A stretch of DNA of 64,000 bases, taken from Phycisphaerales bacterium (GTDB taxonomy: Bacteria; Planctomycetota; Phycisphaerae; Phycisphaerales; UBA1924). Both the position numbers and the translations under genes were made by a program. Shown here in pieces: positions 53,609 through 62,532 of the stretch. Location: positions 806,001 to 870,000 of the forward strand of contig JAJDDN010000008.1 in assembly GCA_029260295.1 (NCBI GenBank), written 5' to 3'. Positions within the stretch are counted from its first letter, which is position 1. The number at the start of each line of letters is the position of its first letter. A model generated the notes under the pieces. That model saw only the letters and a list, made by a program, of their open reading frames with translations. It was not told where the DNA came from and searched no databases.

Positions 53609-53913
53609 TGTGTGTACTCCTTGTACCATACCGTTGGTTATCCCGACGGCGTTGTGTTTCCGGCGGGTGTGTCCCGAACCCATCCTCCGCGGATTCGAAA
53701 CCATTCATCTCGTCACCCACCAGCGGACACGCGCCGCGTTGGGTTGACTGAAGTCTGTCAAACAACTCATCGGAAGAACACCCAATCGTGTTAAGATGCG
53801 GCACTTTCACAGACAACATCATGAGCACCTGTACCACCCGTACCGATATTGACGGCCAATCACCCAAAACACACCAACATCTCGGACCACCAGCCGAATC
53901 AGGTGGGACCAAT

Positions 53914-53938
53914 AAAAAAACGGACCCCAAAGGGTCCG
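53914..53938 (-). terminator. Intrinsic terminator of the HEAT-protein gene
   Basis: On the reverse strand CGGACCC, loop TTTG, GGGTCCG and seven T, 32 bp after the stop of the HEAT gene. Confidence 0.9.
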
Positions 53939-53969
53939 CTTCAATTATCAAAGTTTGAGCTGGCTGGTC

Positions 53970-56177
53970 TTAGTCAGCACTCTTGAGAATCAGACCCAAA
54001 AGATCCGTATTCTCAATCTCCAGAGCACCCATCGATGCCGCCGCAACAGTCGCAAGACCGTCATCAGCATCACCGGCAAACCCAATCAACGCACGGATCT
54101 GACGGCTGCTCAGGTGGTTCCCGAACCGCTTACCAGAATCACCAACAAGTGTCAGCAGCTCAAGCCGCTCGTCACCATTGGTATCCATCGCACGATCCAT
54201 GATCGCAACCTGAGCCGCAGGACGATCTACATACGACAAAATCTGGGCGACATCAAGCATCGTCGATCCGCCTACATCCTCAAGCACATCAACCAGAATC
54301 GTCGAAGCATCGAGCACATTAAGCACACGATTGTTCGAGATCGCAAGGTCACGAAGCACATCAATCGAACGCGAAGCATACTCAGCAGCCTCGCCGGCTC
54401 CGATAGGACCACCAGAAGCCGCCATCAGCAACTGCTCAACCGAAACCTCGATGTTTGAACTCGAAATCTCTACCCGCCGCACAGCGACAGACTGATCACG
54501 CAAATACTGACGACGCAAAGGCTCAACATCATCAGTCAGCATCAACGCCAGCACTGGCGAAACGCTCATCTTTGTATCCGCACGAGCCGACTCAATAGTC
54601 AGCAGCGTGTCGTCATACCCAAGCGATGTCACAATCAAATCCACCGAAGCAGTCTGAGCAATCGAAGCATCAAGCCCGTCGAGCCCGCCATCCGATGGAG
54701 GCAGCACAGTAAAGCCCTGCTTCTCAAGGATCGAACTGTACTGGTCATACGACTCACGATCAGAACCAGTCAAAACAACCGCAAAACGGGCAGATGCATC
54801 ACGAACAGCACTCGCAAGCAGCGGGATCACCCGCTCGGCACCATTAAACGATTCCTGTGGCTGAGCACCGCCAAGAGCAAGCGCAGCCTCGAACTGAACA
54901 CGCCGGTTCTGATACCCAAGCGACTCAAGCAAAGGGTACCGACCATCAACAGCCTGACCCCAAAGCGAGCGAGGCCCAGCAGTCTGAGCCAACGCATCAA
55001 TCGCGCTGCGAACCAAAGGCGTATCGCGGGTATCAATCCCACGACGCAATACAAGCTGCGTGATATCCGGACCAGCCGCAATCCCGAAGTACTCAGCATC
55101 ACGACGATCATCCCCATACAACGGATTGACATACCCAGCAGGAGAATCAAACTCACGCGAGTAGTTCGATGAAATCCAAAGAGCAAGCGTCTCACCCGAA
55201 TCCGCATTCACACCCAGCGAAGCCTCTGCATAACGCATTGCCATCGCCTCATGGAAAATCGGAGTCACAACCGGCGTCATCACAAGACCAAGCCCAGGAT
55301 TGAAATCCCAAACAATCTGGTAACCCTCACCAGGAAAGCTGGTCAACTCAGCCGGCTCGTTGTAGTACGAATCCGCCATCAACGCATACATATCAGCAAC
55401 ATCAGAACCCGGATTCCCGCCCAACCGCGAGATCGAACGGCCGCACGCCTTACGCACATCGTCGTTATCCGTGTTCTGGTACAAATCAATCAACACAGGA
55501 AGACTGGTCCGATACGGGATCAACCCAAGCACTTCACACACCGCCTGCTGCCGGGTCGCATTCAATCCAGGAAGCGCAGTGATCAACGGCGCAATCGTCT
55601 GACGCCCCATATCAACCAGCAACCGCTGAACCTGAGCCTTAAGCGCAAGGTTATCCTTCTGCAGATACGCATCAAGCAGCTGAGGCATCCCATACTCACC
55701 CGCAGCAATCAGCCGCGAACGACCAAGCTGACGGGCACGGAGCCCCTCAGTCAACAGCCCAATATTCCGAGCGATCTCCTCGGGATTCCGGGCACGAGCA
55801 AGCTTCCCAGAGCGGTAAGCGGTATCCAGCTGAGCCGCGATCGGCTCAAGAGCAGGCACACGCATCGATGCCGCGATCGCCTCCTCAAACCGACTCAACT
55901 CTCTCGAAGAATCAACAAGGTCAACAAACTGCTCAGCCGACAACCCGCTCTCAAGCAGCTGCCCCCCAAGATCAGCAGCGACATCAAATCGAGCAATCTT
56001 CACAAAGTGGATGAAATCACGCAAAAGCACAAGCTCGGCCTCGTGATCGCTATTGGCAGGTTGAACAGCCGCAGTCGATCCCAAAGCGGTATGAACAGGC
56101 ACCGATACGGCACCGGCACAAGCCAGAAGGAGCAAGGTACTGGAAAGACAGGTTATATTCCGGGTCGTTTGACGCAC
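53970..56177 (-). CDS. Exported HEAT-repeat protein with a degenerate receiver-like domain
   Basis: The start is set at GTG 56177, where GAGGAG lies 6 bp upstream and a signal peptide follows at once (CLSSTLLLLACAGAVSVPV); a TTG at 56204 is less likely. The 735-residue protein has helical HEAT-like repeats at about 140-260 and 380-480. A segment at about 470-590 resembles a response-regulator receiver (ARFAVVLTGSDRESYDQYSS, VDLIVTSLGYDD) with the phospho-acceptor position not Asp. Helical repeats resume at the end. It is upstream of the pilin cluster and divergent from an HTH-receiver regulator. Function is unknown. Confidence 0.75.
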   Translation of the reverse strand: MRQTTRNITCLSSTLLLLACAGAVSVPVHTALGSTAAVQPANSDHEAELVLLRDFIHFVKIARFDVAADLGGQLLESGLSAEQFVDLVDSSRELSRFEEAIAASMRVPALEPIAAQLDTAYRSGKLARARNPEEIARNIGLLTEGLRARQLGRSRLIAAGEYGMPQLLDAYLQKDNLALKAQVQRLLVDMGRQTIAPLITALPGLNATRQQAVCEVLGLIPYRTSLPVLIDLYQNTDNDDVRKACGRSISRLGGNPGSDVADMYALMADSYYNEPAELTSFPGEGYQIVWDFNPGLGLVMTPVVTPIFHEAMAMRYAEASLGVNADSGETLALWISSNYSREFDSPAGYVNPLYGDDRRDAEYFGIAAGPDITQLVLRRGIDTRDTPLVRSAIDALAQTAGPRSLWGQAVDGRYPLLESLGYQNRRVQFEAALALGGAQPQESFNGAERVIPLLASAVRDASARFAVVLTGSDRESYDQYSSILEKQGFTVLPPSDGGLDGLDASIAQTASVDLIVTSLGYDDTLLTIESARADTKMSVSPVLALMLTDDVEPLRRQYLRDQSVAVRRVEISSSNIEVSVEQLLMAASGGPIGAGEAAEYASRSIDVLRDLAISNNRVLNVLDASTILVDVLEDVGGSTMLDVAQILSYVDRPAAQVAIMDRAMDTNGDERLELLTLVGDSGKRFGNHLSSRQIRALIGFAGDADDGLATVAAASMGALEIENTDLLGLILKSAD

Positions 56178-56514
56178 GACAGACTCCTCAGGGATCTCAG
56201 GCAAGATTCATATATCAACAGGAGAGACAATCTCCCCTGCGGGCATCGTATACGGATACCTATGCGGGGGTGTTGCCCCCCAATCAGAAAGACAGCCACA
56301 GCCAAGCCAACTGTATCGGACTTACCCTCAAAGTTCAATAACCCCTCAAATCCACATTCACCCTCCAACCACCCCTCCACCCGCGTCTGGATAAGTCAAT
56401 ACTAGGGAATTGCCCCTCAAACCGTCAAGAGAGCCCCCCTTTGGGCCGATGCTACGGAAGTATCGGCATGAATGGATTATGCCGGTCCACTTCTGCGTAC
56501 CCCGAGGTGAGATA

Positions 56515-57093
56515 ATGCCAATCGAGAAAGATGTCCTGACAACCGGCGAAGTCGCCAAAATCTGTAATGTTGCCCCAAGGACCGTCTCAAAATGGTTCGA
56601 TTCGGGACAACTCAAGGGATACAGAATCCCAGGGTCCAAGGACCGCAGGATCCCCGTACCCGAACTCTACCGCTTCATGAAGGCCCACCACATCCCCATG
56701 GAAGGCATCTCCACAGGAACCACACGAGTCCTCGTCGTCGACACAGACCAAGAAGTCTCCGATGTCCTCAGCACCGTCCTCACAGAACAAACAAACTACG
56801 ATACCCAAGTCGCCAACACCGCATTCGCCGCAGGACTCGCCTGCGAACGCTTCAGACCACATGTCGTCCTCATCGATGTCCATGTCACCGACGGCGAACC
56901 ACGCGAACTCGCCGCAATGATCCGCTCAAGCGAAGCCATGCAAATGACCAAACTCATCGCCATGTCAGGCAAACTCACCGACGGCCAGGCCCAAAGCCTC
57001 CGCGCCGCAGGATTCGACTCATTCCTCAAAAAACCATTCCAGGTCCGAGCAATGATCGAAGCCATCGAACACGCCACCAACCTCGCCGCATAA
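56515..57093 (+). CDS. HTH-receiver transcriptional regulator (reversed domain order)
   Basis: From the ATG at 56515 (GAGG upstream) the protein has 192 residues. Residues 1-60 form an excisionase/MerR-like winged helix (LTTGEVAKICNVAPRTVSKW, then GYRIPGSKDRRIPVPELYRF). Residues 70-190 are a receiver domain with the acceptor Asp in HVVLIDVHVTDG, Ser in IAMSGK and Lys in FLKKPF. Most response regulators have the receiver first. It probably binds DNA in a phosphorylation-dependent way. The divergent HEAT-protein gene shares its 337-bp upstream region and is a likely target. Confidence 0.87.
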   Translation: MPIEKDVLTTGEVAKICNVAPRTVSKWFDSGQLKGYRIPGSKDRRIPVPELYRFMKAHHIPMEGISTGTTRVLVVDTDQEVSDVLSTVLTEQTNYDTQVANTAFAAGLACERFRPHVVLIDVHVTDGEPRELAAMIRSSEAMQMTKLIAMSGKLTDGQAQSLRAAGFDSFLKKPFQVRAMIEAIEHATNLAA

Positions 57094-57123
57094 ACCGAGC
57101 CAGCGACAACCAATACCCACCAC

Positions 57124-57164
57124 AAAGCCCGACCCTGCAAGGACGCAGAATCGGGCTTTATCTT
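57124..57164 (+). terminator. Intrinsic terminator of the HTH-receiver gene
   Basis: AAAGCCCGA at 57124-57132 pairs with TCGGGCTTT at 57151-57159 around a loop holding a second small stem, followed by ATCTTTAT. It may also serve the convergent FG-GAP gene. Confidence 0.85.
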
Positions 57165-57190
57165 TATCATCATTCAAAGCTCATTCGGCG

Positions 57191-58609
57191 CTACGGACAA
57201 CCCGCAGCAAACGCCGTCAAAAACGAACTGATATCAAAGAAATCAAAGCTCCCATCACCAGTAAAGTCCGCCGCAAGATCCCCATTCCCAAACGCGGTCA
57301 GGAATGTAGAAATATCAAAGAAATCAAGCACCCCATCAGAGTTCATATCCGCAACGCACGCAAGGAAGCAACCGATGTCGTACACATGCACCGAACCAAT
57401 ATCAGTGCTCTGCCCAACCTGCACCCTATTGACCGACCCAATCAACGCCGTCCCGCCGGACATCGCAACAGCATTCGATCTGTTGCCACTCACGCCCGCC
57501 CCGATCCCAACAACCGCCGATTGCTCAACCCATCCGATCCCGTCATACGCATACACATACGCCTTGATCGTATTGGGATTCAAATCATCCTTCTGCAGAG
57601 CACTCACAAAAGCCAAATCCCCAGAGATCACAGCAGAGAACCCGAAGTCATCCCCAGATGCAGCATCCGAAGCCGTAAGTTTCCCATGCTCCGTCCATTC
57701 ACCCCCAGCATACTCAAACACATACGCCGACCCAGAGTTGCTCCCGTGATCATCATCCCACCTCGCCCCAACTATCGCCCGATCCCCATCCACAGAAACC
57801 GCCTCTCCAAAGAAGTCCGCCGCCGCCCCGTCAGCCGGGACCAGTTTCGACTCCTCAACCCACCCACTCCCATCAAACCGGAATACATACGAGGAGCCCG
57901 AGGCAACCCCGTTAACCGGATCACCACTCGCCCCCACCACAACGCAATCCCCAGAAATCGAAACCGACATACCAAACTCGCCAAAGTCCACCCCATCAGA
58001 AGCCATCAGCTTCGCATCCTGAACCCAATCCGTCCCGGTGAACCCAAAGATATACGCCGCACCAGAGTTGCTCCCATTCTCATCCTCCCGATCCGCGCCC
58101 ACAATCACCCGATCACCAGATATTGACACCCCCCAACCAAAGAAATCCGTAGACCCCGCATCCATCGCATTGAGCTTAGCGGCCTGCCCCCACCCGGCCC
58201 CATCAAACTCAAAGACATACGCCGACCCAGACCGGCTCCCAAAGTCATCATCACCAAACGCCCCAACCGCAATCCGATCGCCAGACATCGACACCGAAAC
58301 CCCAAAGAAATCACCCACCACCGTATCAACCCCCCTCAGCGTGGAGTGCTCATTCCACTCAGCACCATCAAACCGATACACATGAACCGCCCCGGCATTC
58401 TCCCCAAACTCATCATCATCCGGAGCACCAACCGCCATAAAATCACCATCAAGAGCCACAGAAAACCCAAAGCTGTCATCAACCAACTCTGCAGCCCGAT
58501 CAAGCTGCACCCCAACCAACGGCTCACACTCCTGAGCCATCGCCATCCCCCCAAACCCAATCATCACAAATCCAACCGACACATACGATTTCATATCATT
58601 CAACAGCAT
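57191..58609 (-). CDS. Secreted FG-GAP-repeat protein with DFFDI-type tail
   Basis: The 472-residue protein starts at ATG 58609, with AAGGAG 8 bp upstream, and has a signal peptide ending GMAMAQ. Six to seven beta-propeller-type repeats follow, each with DFFG-SVS-DR-VGA-DD-GS-SGSAYVF elements (for example FFGVSVSMSGDRIAVGAFGD). They resemble the FG-GAP/integrin-alpha repeats of many planctomycete surface proteins. The last ~50 residues carry two DFFDI loops and end AGCP, as in the proteins at 21.0 and 23.3 kb. It is probably a surface or adhesion protein. Confidence 0.88.
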   Translation of the reverse strand: MLLNDMKSYVSVGFVMIGFGGMAMAQECEPLVGVQLDRAAELVDDSFGFSVALDGDFMAVGAPDDDEFGENAGAVHVYRFDGAEWNEHSTLRGVDTVVGDFFGVSVSMSGDRIAVGAFGDDDFGSRSGSAYVFEFDGAGWGQAAKLNAMDAGSTDFFGWGVSISGDRVIVGADREDENGSNSGAAYIFGFTGTDWVQDAKLMASDGVDFGEFGMSVSISGDCVVVGASGDPVNGVASGSSYVFRFDGSGWVEESKLVPADGAAADFFGEAVSVDGDRAIVGARWDDDHGSNSGSAYVFEYAGGEWTEHGKLTASDAASGDDFGFSAVISGDLAFVSALQKDDLNPNTIKAYVYAYDGIGWVEQSAVVGIGAGVSGNRSNAVAMSGGTALIGSVNRVQVGQSTDIGSVHVYDIGCFLACVADMNSDGVLDFFDISTFLTAFGNGDLAADFTGDGSFDFFDISSFLTAFAAGCP

Positions 58610-58674
58610 ATATATTCTCCTTCAAATAGTTTGACGAACCTAACAAGACCTTTCGTCTCAATCAGTCACATTCC

Positions 58675-58702
58675 ATAAAAAATCCCCGATAAACGGGGAC
58701 TT
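58675..58702 (-). terminator. Intrinsic terminator of the M42 peptidase gene
   Basis: On the reverse strand TCCCCG, loop TTTAT, CGGGGA and six T, located 35 bp after the peptidase stop. Confidence 0.88.
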
Positions 58703-58736
58703 GAGAACTCGTAGATACTAATTTCAGATACAGATC

Positions 58737-59810
58737 TTACTTCAACTCACCCATCGCCGCAGCAAGAATATCACACGCCGCCGCCAGATCCTTCTTATCA
58801 ATCATCTCAGTAACGGTATGAATGTACCGCGTCCCAACAGTAATCCCCATCGCCTTAGCCCCAGCCGCGGCCTGCTGCGCCGCCGCCCCGTCCTGACCAC
58901 CAGCACCCAGAATCGAACGCTGGAACTTAATCTTCTTCTTCTTAGCGATCGACTCTACCTTCTTGGTCAACTCAAAGTCAGAGATAAAGCTGCTGTCCTT
59001 GATATGCAGCGCAAACCCCTCACCATGAATAGACACCGCCTCATTCTTAGGCACACCAGGAGTATCACAAGCCAGCGTCACATCAATCCCAAACCCAATA
59101 TCAGGCTTCACAGCAAACGCCGCCGTCTTGGCCCCACGAAGCCCCACTTCTTCCTGCGTAGTAAACGCCACAACAATCTCGCACGCATGCGCCGACTTCG
59201 ACTTCGCCAGCTTCTTAACCGACTCAATCCCGAGCCAGCACGCAACCCGGTTATCAAGAGCCTTAGAAACAAACTTGTCCCCAATCTCAATGAACGGTTC
59301 GTCCATCACCACATAATCACCAATCTGGAAAGTCTTCTTCACCTTCGCAGCAGGCATCCCGGTATCAACAAAGAACTCCTTGACCTCAGGAACCTTCTTG
59401 CGATCCTCAGGACTCGCAATATGCACCGGACGACCGCCCGGATTCATCACAGCCTTGTAATCGCCAGAATCCGCACACACAAGCACCCGGCGCGAGAACA
59501 AGTTCCGAGTATCAAACCCACCCGCAGGCGACAACCAGATAAACCCATCATCATCAATGCTGGAAATGTAAAAACCAATCTCATCCATATGGCAAAGAAG
59601 CATCAGAACCTTCGCGTCCTTGACCTTCTTCACAGCACCGTTGGCACCCCGAGGCTTCCGGCGACAAATCAGCGACCCCATCGCATCAGTCTCAACAGAA
59701 TCAAACAGACCCTTGATCTCTTTGGTGATCATCTTCCGAACGCGTTCCTCGCGCCCCGGAACACCAGGAACTTCACAAAGATTGGCGAGCAGTTTCGTAT
59801 TCAAAGCCAT
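58737..59810 (-). CDS. M42-family metallopeptidase (aminopeptidase)
   Basis: From the ATG at 59810 (AAGG upstream of the alternative ATG at 59819) the protein has 357 residues. M42 motifs are LLCHMDEIGFYI (metal His and Asp), SKALDNRVACW (bridging Asp), FTTQEEVGLRGAK (catalytic and metal Glu), FGIDVTLACDTPG and a C-terminal HTVTEMIDK His. Members form large tetrahedral dodecamers and trim peptides from the N-terminus; some cut acidic residues. The cytoplasm is the expected location. It is divergent from the YgfZ gene. Confidence 0.94.
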   Translation of the reverse strand: MALNTKLLANLCEVPGVPGREERVRKMITKEIKGLFDSVETDAMGSLICRRKPRGANGAVKKVKDAKVLMLLCHMDEIGFYISSIDDDGFIWLSPAGGFDTRNLFSRRVLVCADSGDYKAVMNPGGRPVHIASPEDRKKVPEVKEFFVDTGMPAAKVKKTFQIGDYVVMDEPFIEIGDKFVSKALDNRVACWLGIESVKKLAKSKSAHACEIVVAFTTQEEVGLRGAKTAAFAVKPDIGFGIDVTLACDTPGVPKNEAVSIHGEGFALHIKDSSFISDFELTKKVESIAKKKKIKFQRSILGAGGQDGAAAQQAAAGAKAMGITVGTRYIHTVTEMIDKKDLAAACDILAAAMGELK

Positions 59811-59890
59811 GGGGCACATCCTTACTTCATTTTTTAGTGCATTTCAGAACGGTTCTACTCTAGGTCAGCCCCCAACTCTTCTCCATCTGG

Positions 59891-59919
59891 TGGGATGGGC
59901 TTCCAGCCCGTCTCTTCCT
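59891..59919 (+). repeat. Intergenic hairpin N
   Basis: GGTGGGATGGGCTTCCAGCC followed by CGTCTCTTCC: GGGCT pairs with AGCCC around TTCC. Its GTCTCTTCC trailer resembles the GTCTTCTCTTC trailer of the main hairpin family. Confidence 0.5.
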
Positions 59920-59933
59920 CTCCCCCTCTTCGG

Positions 59934-59971
59934 TGCCCTCCTTCGACCGCTTCGGCGAAGGAGGTCTTCAA
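59934..59971 (+). repeat. GGTGCC-GTCTTC hairpin element F
   Basis: CCTCCTTCG-a-CCG, loop CTT, CGGCGAAGGAGG, then GTCTTC. It lies 28 bp upstream of the YgfZ start codon, between divergent genes, so it cannot be a terminator for a neighbouring gene. Confidence 0.82.
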
Positions 59972-59999
59972 TCAACCCAGCACCCTATCATCCCCTCCA

Positions 60000-61145
60000 A
60001 TGCCCACCCCCATACCAACAGTCAGCCCCCTCCACCAAATCCACACCGCCGCCGAGGCCTACTTCCTCAACTACGGCCCCCCCGAATCCCAAACCCCCAT
60101 CGTCGAAACCTTCGGCCAACTCGACATGGAATACGCCGCACTCCGCAAAGCCACCGTCATCTTCGACGAACCACACATGGCCACCCTCAAAATCACAGGC
60201 TCCGAACGCCACGCATTCCTCAACAACATGCTCACCGCCAAAGTAGACGACCTCAAAGCCAGCACCAGCATCCACTCCTTCTGGCTCAACCGCCAAGGCA
60301 AAATCGACGCAGACCTCCGAATCATCGAAACCGAAAACCAAACCCTCCTCAAACTCGACCGCCACCTCGCACCATCAACAACCAAAACCCTCAGCGACTT
60401 CATCTTCGCCGAAGACCTCGATATCTCAATAGACCACTCCACCCACTGGCTCTCCATCCACGGCCCCACCGCCTTCCAAATCCTCAACATCAACCCAATC
60501 GAAGAACACACCAACACCACAACAACAATCAACAACATAGAAATAACCATCGACCGCTTCGACCTCACCGGCGAAATCGGCCTCTACCTCGCCGTCCCAA
60601 CAGACCAACTCGAATCCATCTACAACCACCTCATCGACCCCACCAAAGATAACCCAGCCAAACCCACCGGCTGGCTCGCCATCAACACCGCAAGAATCGA
60701 AGCCGGCCACCCCCTCTACAACATCGACTTCGGCCCAGACTCCCTCCCCGCAGAAACCGGCATCCTCGAATCAAGAGTCAATCTCAAAAAAGGCTGCTAC
60801 CTAGGACAAGAAGTCGTCGCAAGAATGAACTCCAGAAACATCCGCAAACAATCAATCGTCGCCCTAAGACTCGACGACCAACGCATCACCACAGAATCAC
60901 AATCAATCCTCCAGCCCCTCACCGGCTCCCACATCAACCTCCCCGATCAACAAGGCCAAACCCCCATCGGCGCCGTCACAAGCTCAACAATCTCCCCTAT
61001 GCTCGGCGCCATCCCCATCTGCTTCGCCATGGTCAAAGACGCCCAAACAACCCCAGGCACCAAACTCTCCGTCTGGGCCGAAGGAAAATTCGCCGACTGC
61101 CAAGTCGCCGACTCCCTCACCTTCTGGACCAAACCCAAAGCCTAA
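60000..61145 (+). CDS. YgfZ/GcvT-family folate-binding protein (iron-sulfur assembly)
   Basis: From the ATG at 60000 the protein has 381 residues. The diagnostic YgfZ motif is KKGCYLGQEVVARM (near residue 265). The GcvT-like N-terminal part has KITGSERHAFLNNMLTAKVD and FWLNRQGKIDADLRI. YgfZ proteins use tetrahydrofolate in assembly or repair of [4Fe-4S] proteins such as MiaB. The start is chosen because homology begins at about this point and because the hairpin F and its trailer lie just upstream. Codon use is strongly C-ending. Confidence 0.92.
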   Translation: MPTPIPTVSPLHQIHTAAEAYFLNYGPPESQTPIVETFGQLDMEYAALRKATVIFDEPHMATLKITGSERHAFLNNMLTAKVDDLKASTSIHSFWLNRQGKIDADLRIIETENQTLLKLDRHLAPSTTKTLSDFIFAEDLDISIDHSTHWLSIHGPTAFQILNINPIEEHTNTTTTINNIEITIDRFDLTGEIGLYLAVPTDQLESIYNHLIDPTKDNPAKPTGWLAINTARIEAGHPLYNIDFGPDSLPAETGILESRVNLKKGCYLGQEVVARMNSRNIRKQSIVALRLDDQRITTESQSILQPLTGSHINLPDQQGQTPIGAVTSSTISPMLGAIPICFAMVKDAQTTPGTKLSVWAEGKFADCQVADSLTFWTKPKA

Positions 61146-61149
61146 TCCT

Positions 61150-61164
61150 CTTCACTTTGGGGGG
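61150..61164 (+). repeat. CTTCACTTTGGGGGG leader of hairpin G
   Basis: A third copy of the leader that is tandemly repeated at 36713-36746, again placed immediately before a GGTGCC hairpin. Confidence 0.7.
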
Positions 61165-61165
61165 C

Positions 61166-61203
61166 GGTGCCCTCCTTCGACCGCTTCGGCGAAGGAGGTC
61201 TTC
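61166..61203 (+). repeat. GGTGCC-GTCTTC hairpin element G
   Basis: Same stem as F and I (CCTCCTTCG-a-CCG / CGGCGAAGGAGG), then GTCTTC. The 26 bp after its trailer are repeated after element E. Confidence 0.85.
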
Positions 61204-61230
61204 AGATGCTCAATCATTTTCGATAGTGCC

Positions 61231-61269
61231 GGGTGCCCCGATCCGCCGTCCTCGGCGCATCGGGTCTTC
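61231..61269 (+). repeat. GGGTGCC-GTCTTC hairpin element E
   Basis: CCCGAT-c-CGCCG, loop TCCT, CGGCG-c-ATCGGG, then TCTTC. It is the tandem neighbour of G with a different stem and a matching downstream flank. Confidence 0.85.
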
Positions 61270-61279
61270 ATCTATCTAA

Positions 61280-62392
61280 TCACTTCCGATAGTGCAAATG
61301 CACATCATCCCCAACCCGCTTCACCCGCCCCAACTTAAACCGCTTCATCTGATCCAACGACGAACACTCCCGCCCAGTAGCGCACGCCCTAGCCGAATCA
61401 TCCCCCATAATCCCCGCCGCCAGATGCACCACCGCCTCATCAATCAAATCCCCATCCAACAACGACCCAAGCAACCGAGGCCCCGCCTCAATCAAAATAT
61501 TCGAAACCCCGCACTCAACATGCAACAACCGCAACGCCGCCTTGAGGTCCAACTTCCCATCCAACGCCGGACATTCCAAAACCCGAATCCCAGCCACCGA
61601 AATATGCTCAGGCCGGCTCGTACAAATCACCGTCTGATACGCCCCCGCCGACTCCGCCAACTTCGAGTCCACCGGAAACCGCCCATGCGTATCAAACACG
61701 ACCCGCACAGCCGACCGCCGAACACGCCGAACGCCCCGCGCAGTCAACATCGGATCATCCGCCAAAACAGTCCCCATCCCAACCCCAACCGCATCCACCC
61801 GCGACCGCATCCGATGAACCATCGCCCGCGACCGCTCATTAGAAATCCACTGACTCTCCCCAGCCGAAGTCGCGATCCGCCCATCAATCGTCTGCGCCCA
61901 CTTCACAACAACCCAAGGCAACCCAGCTTTCACCATATGAATAAACGGATCACTAATCGACACGGCCAGTTCCGAAACATCATCACAACTCGTCTTGATC
62001 CCCGCCGCCTCAAGCAGCTCATGCCCCCCGCGACTCACCTCCGCCGGATCACGCCGTGCATACACAACCTCAGAAACCCCCGCCTCAATCAACGCCTCAC
62101 TACAAGGCGGCTGCTTCCCAACATGACAACAAGGCTCCAGCGTGCAATACACAGTGGACCCAGCAACATCAAACCCATTCCCCCGAGCATTCGCCAACGC
62201 CTCCCGCTCCGCATGCAACCCCCCAAACCGACAATGATGCCCAATCCCAAGAATCTGATCCTCCCCACCATCAACCCCATGCCGCACAATCACCGCCCCA
62301 ACAAGCGGATTCGGCTCAACATCCCCCCGCCCCCGCAACCCAGCCCGAGCCGCCATATCCAAATACTTCTTTGTCATCCGCCGATCATCCAT
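61280..62392 (-). CDS. ribD: Bifunctional riboflavin biosynthesis deaminase/reductase
   Basis: From the ATG at 62392 the protein has 370 residues (E. coli RibD 367). The deaminase half has MAARAGLRGRGDVEPNPLVG and the zinc motif HAEREAL with CTLEPCCHVGKQPPC. The reductase half starts near residue 150 with WVVVKWAQTIDGRIATSAGE and has VGVGMGTVLADDPMLTAR and NILIEAGPRLLGSLL. It catalyses the second and third steps of riboflavin synthesis from GTP. An ATG five codons later (62377) is possible. Hairpin E lies just beyond its stop, and its 3' end resembles the flank of hairpin G. Confidence 0.95.
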   Translation of the reverse strand: MDDRRMTKKYLDMAARAGLRGRGDVEPNPLVGAVIVRHGVDGGEDQILGIGHHCRFGGLHAEREALANARGNGFDVAGSTVYCTLEPCCHVGKQPPCSEALIEAGVSEVVYARRDPAEVSRGGHELLEAAGIKTSCDDVSELAVSISDPFIHMVKAGLPWVVVKWAQTIDGRIATSAGESQWISNERSRAMVHRMRSRVDAVGVGMGTVLADDPMLTARGVRRVRRSAVRVVFDTHGRFPVDSKLAESAGAYQTVICTSRPEHISVAGIRVLECPALDGKLDLKAALRLLHVECGVSNILIEAGPRLLGSLLDGDLIDEAVVHLAAGIMGDDSARACATGRECSSLDQMKRFKLGRVKRVGDDVHLHYRK

Positions 62393-62413
62393 ACCCCAAT
62401 CATACGACCACAC

Positions 62414-62452
62414 GGGTGCCACTACTCGCCGCTTCGGCGCAGTAGTGTCTTT
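62414..62452 (+). repeat. GGGTGCC-GTCTTT hairpin element H
   Basis: Stem ACTACT-c-GCCG / CGGC-gc-AGTAGT, identical to element D at 39165, followed by GTCTTTT. Confidence 0.82.
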
Positions 62453-62453
62453 T

Positions 62454-62516
62454 CTCCTCCCCCAGGCCTCTTGGGGGGCGGGGGAGGTGTCCGCAAAGCG
62501 GACGGAGGGGGTCTTC
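62454..62516 (+). repeat. C-rich/G-rich double-hairpin element M2
   Basis: CCTCCCCC (62456-62463) pairs with GGGGGAGG (62480-62487); then GTCCGC-aaa-GCGGAC; then GGAGGGGGTCTTCAC. The second stem differs from M1 (GCCC/GGGC) yet still pairs. Confidence 0.8.
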
Positions 62517-62532
62517 ACTTCGAGGGCTCTTA

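Noticed and set aside
5306..56440. Recurring GAGCCCCCC strings upstream of several genes (near 5310, 6751, 6919, 15450, 56430)
   Set aside because: The match is only nine bases, spacing to starts varies from 80 to 200 bp, and the flanks do not agree, so chance cannot be excluded.
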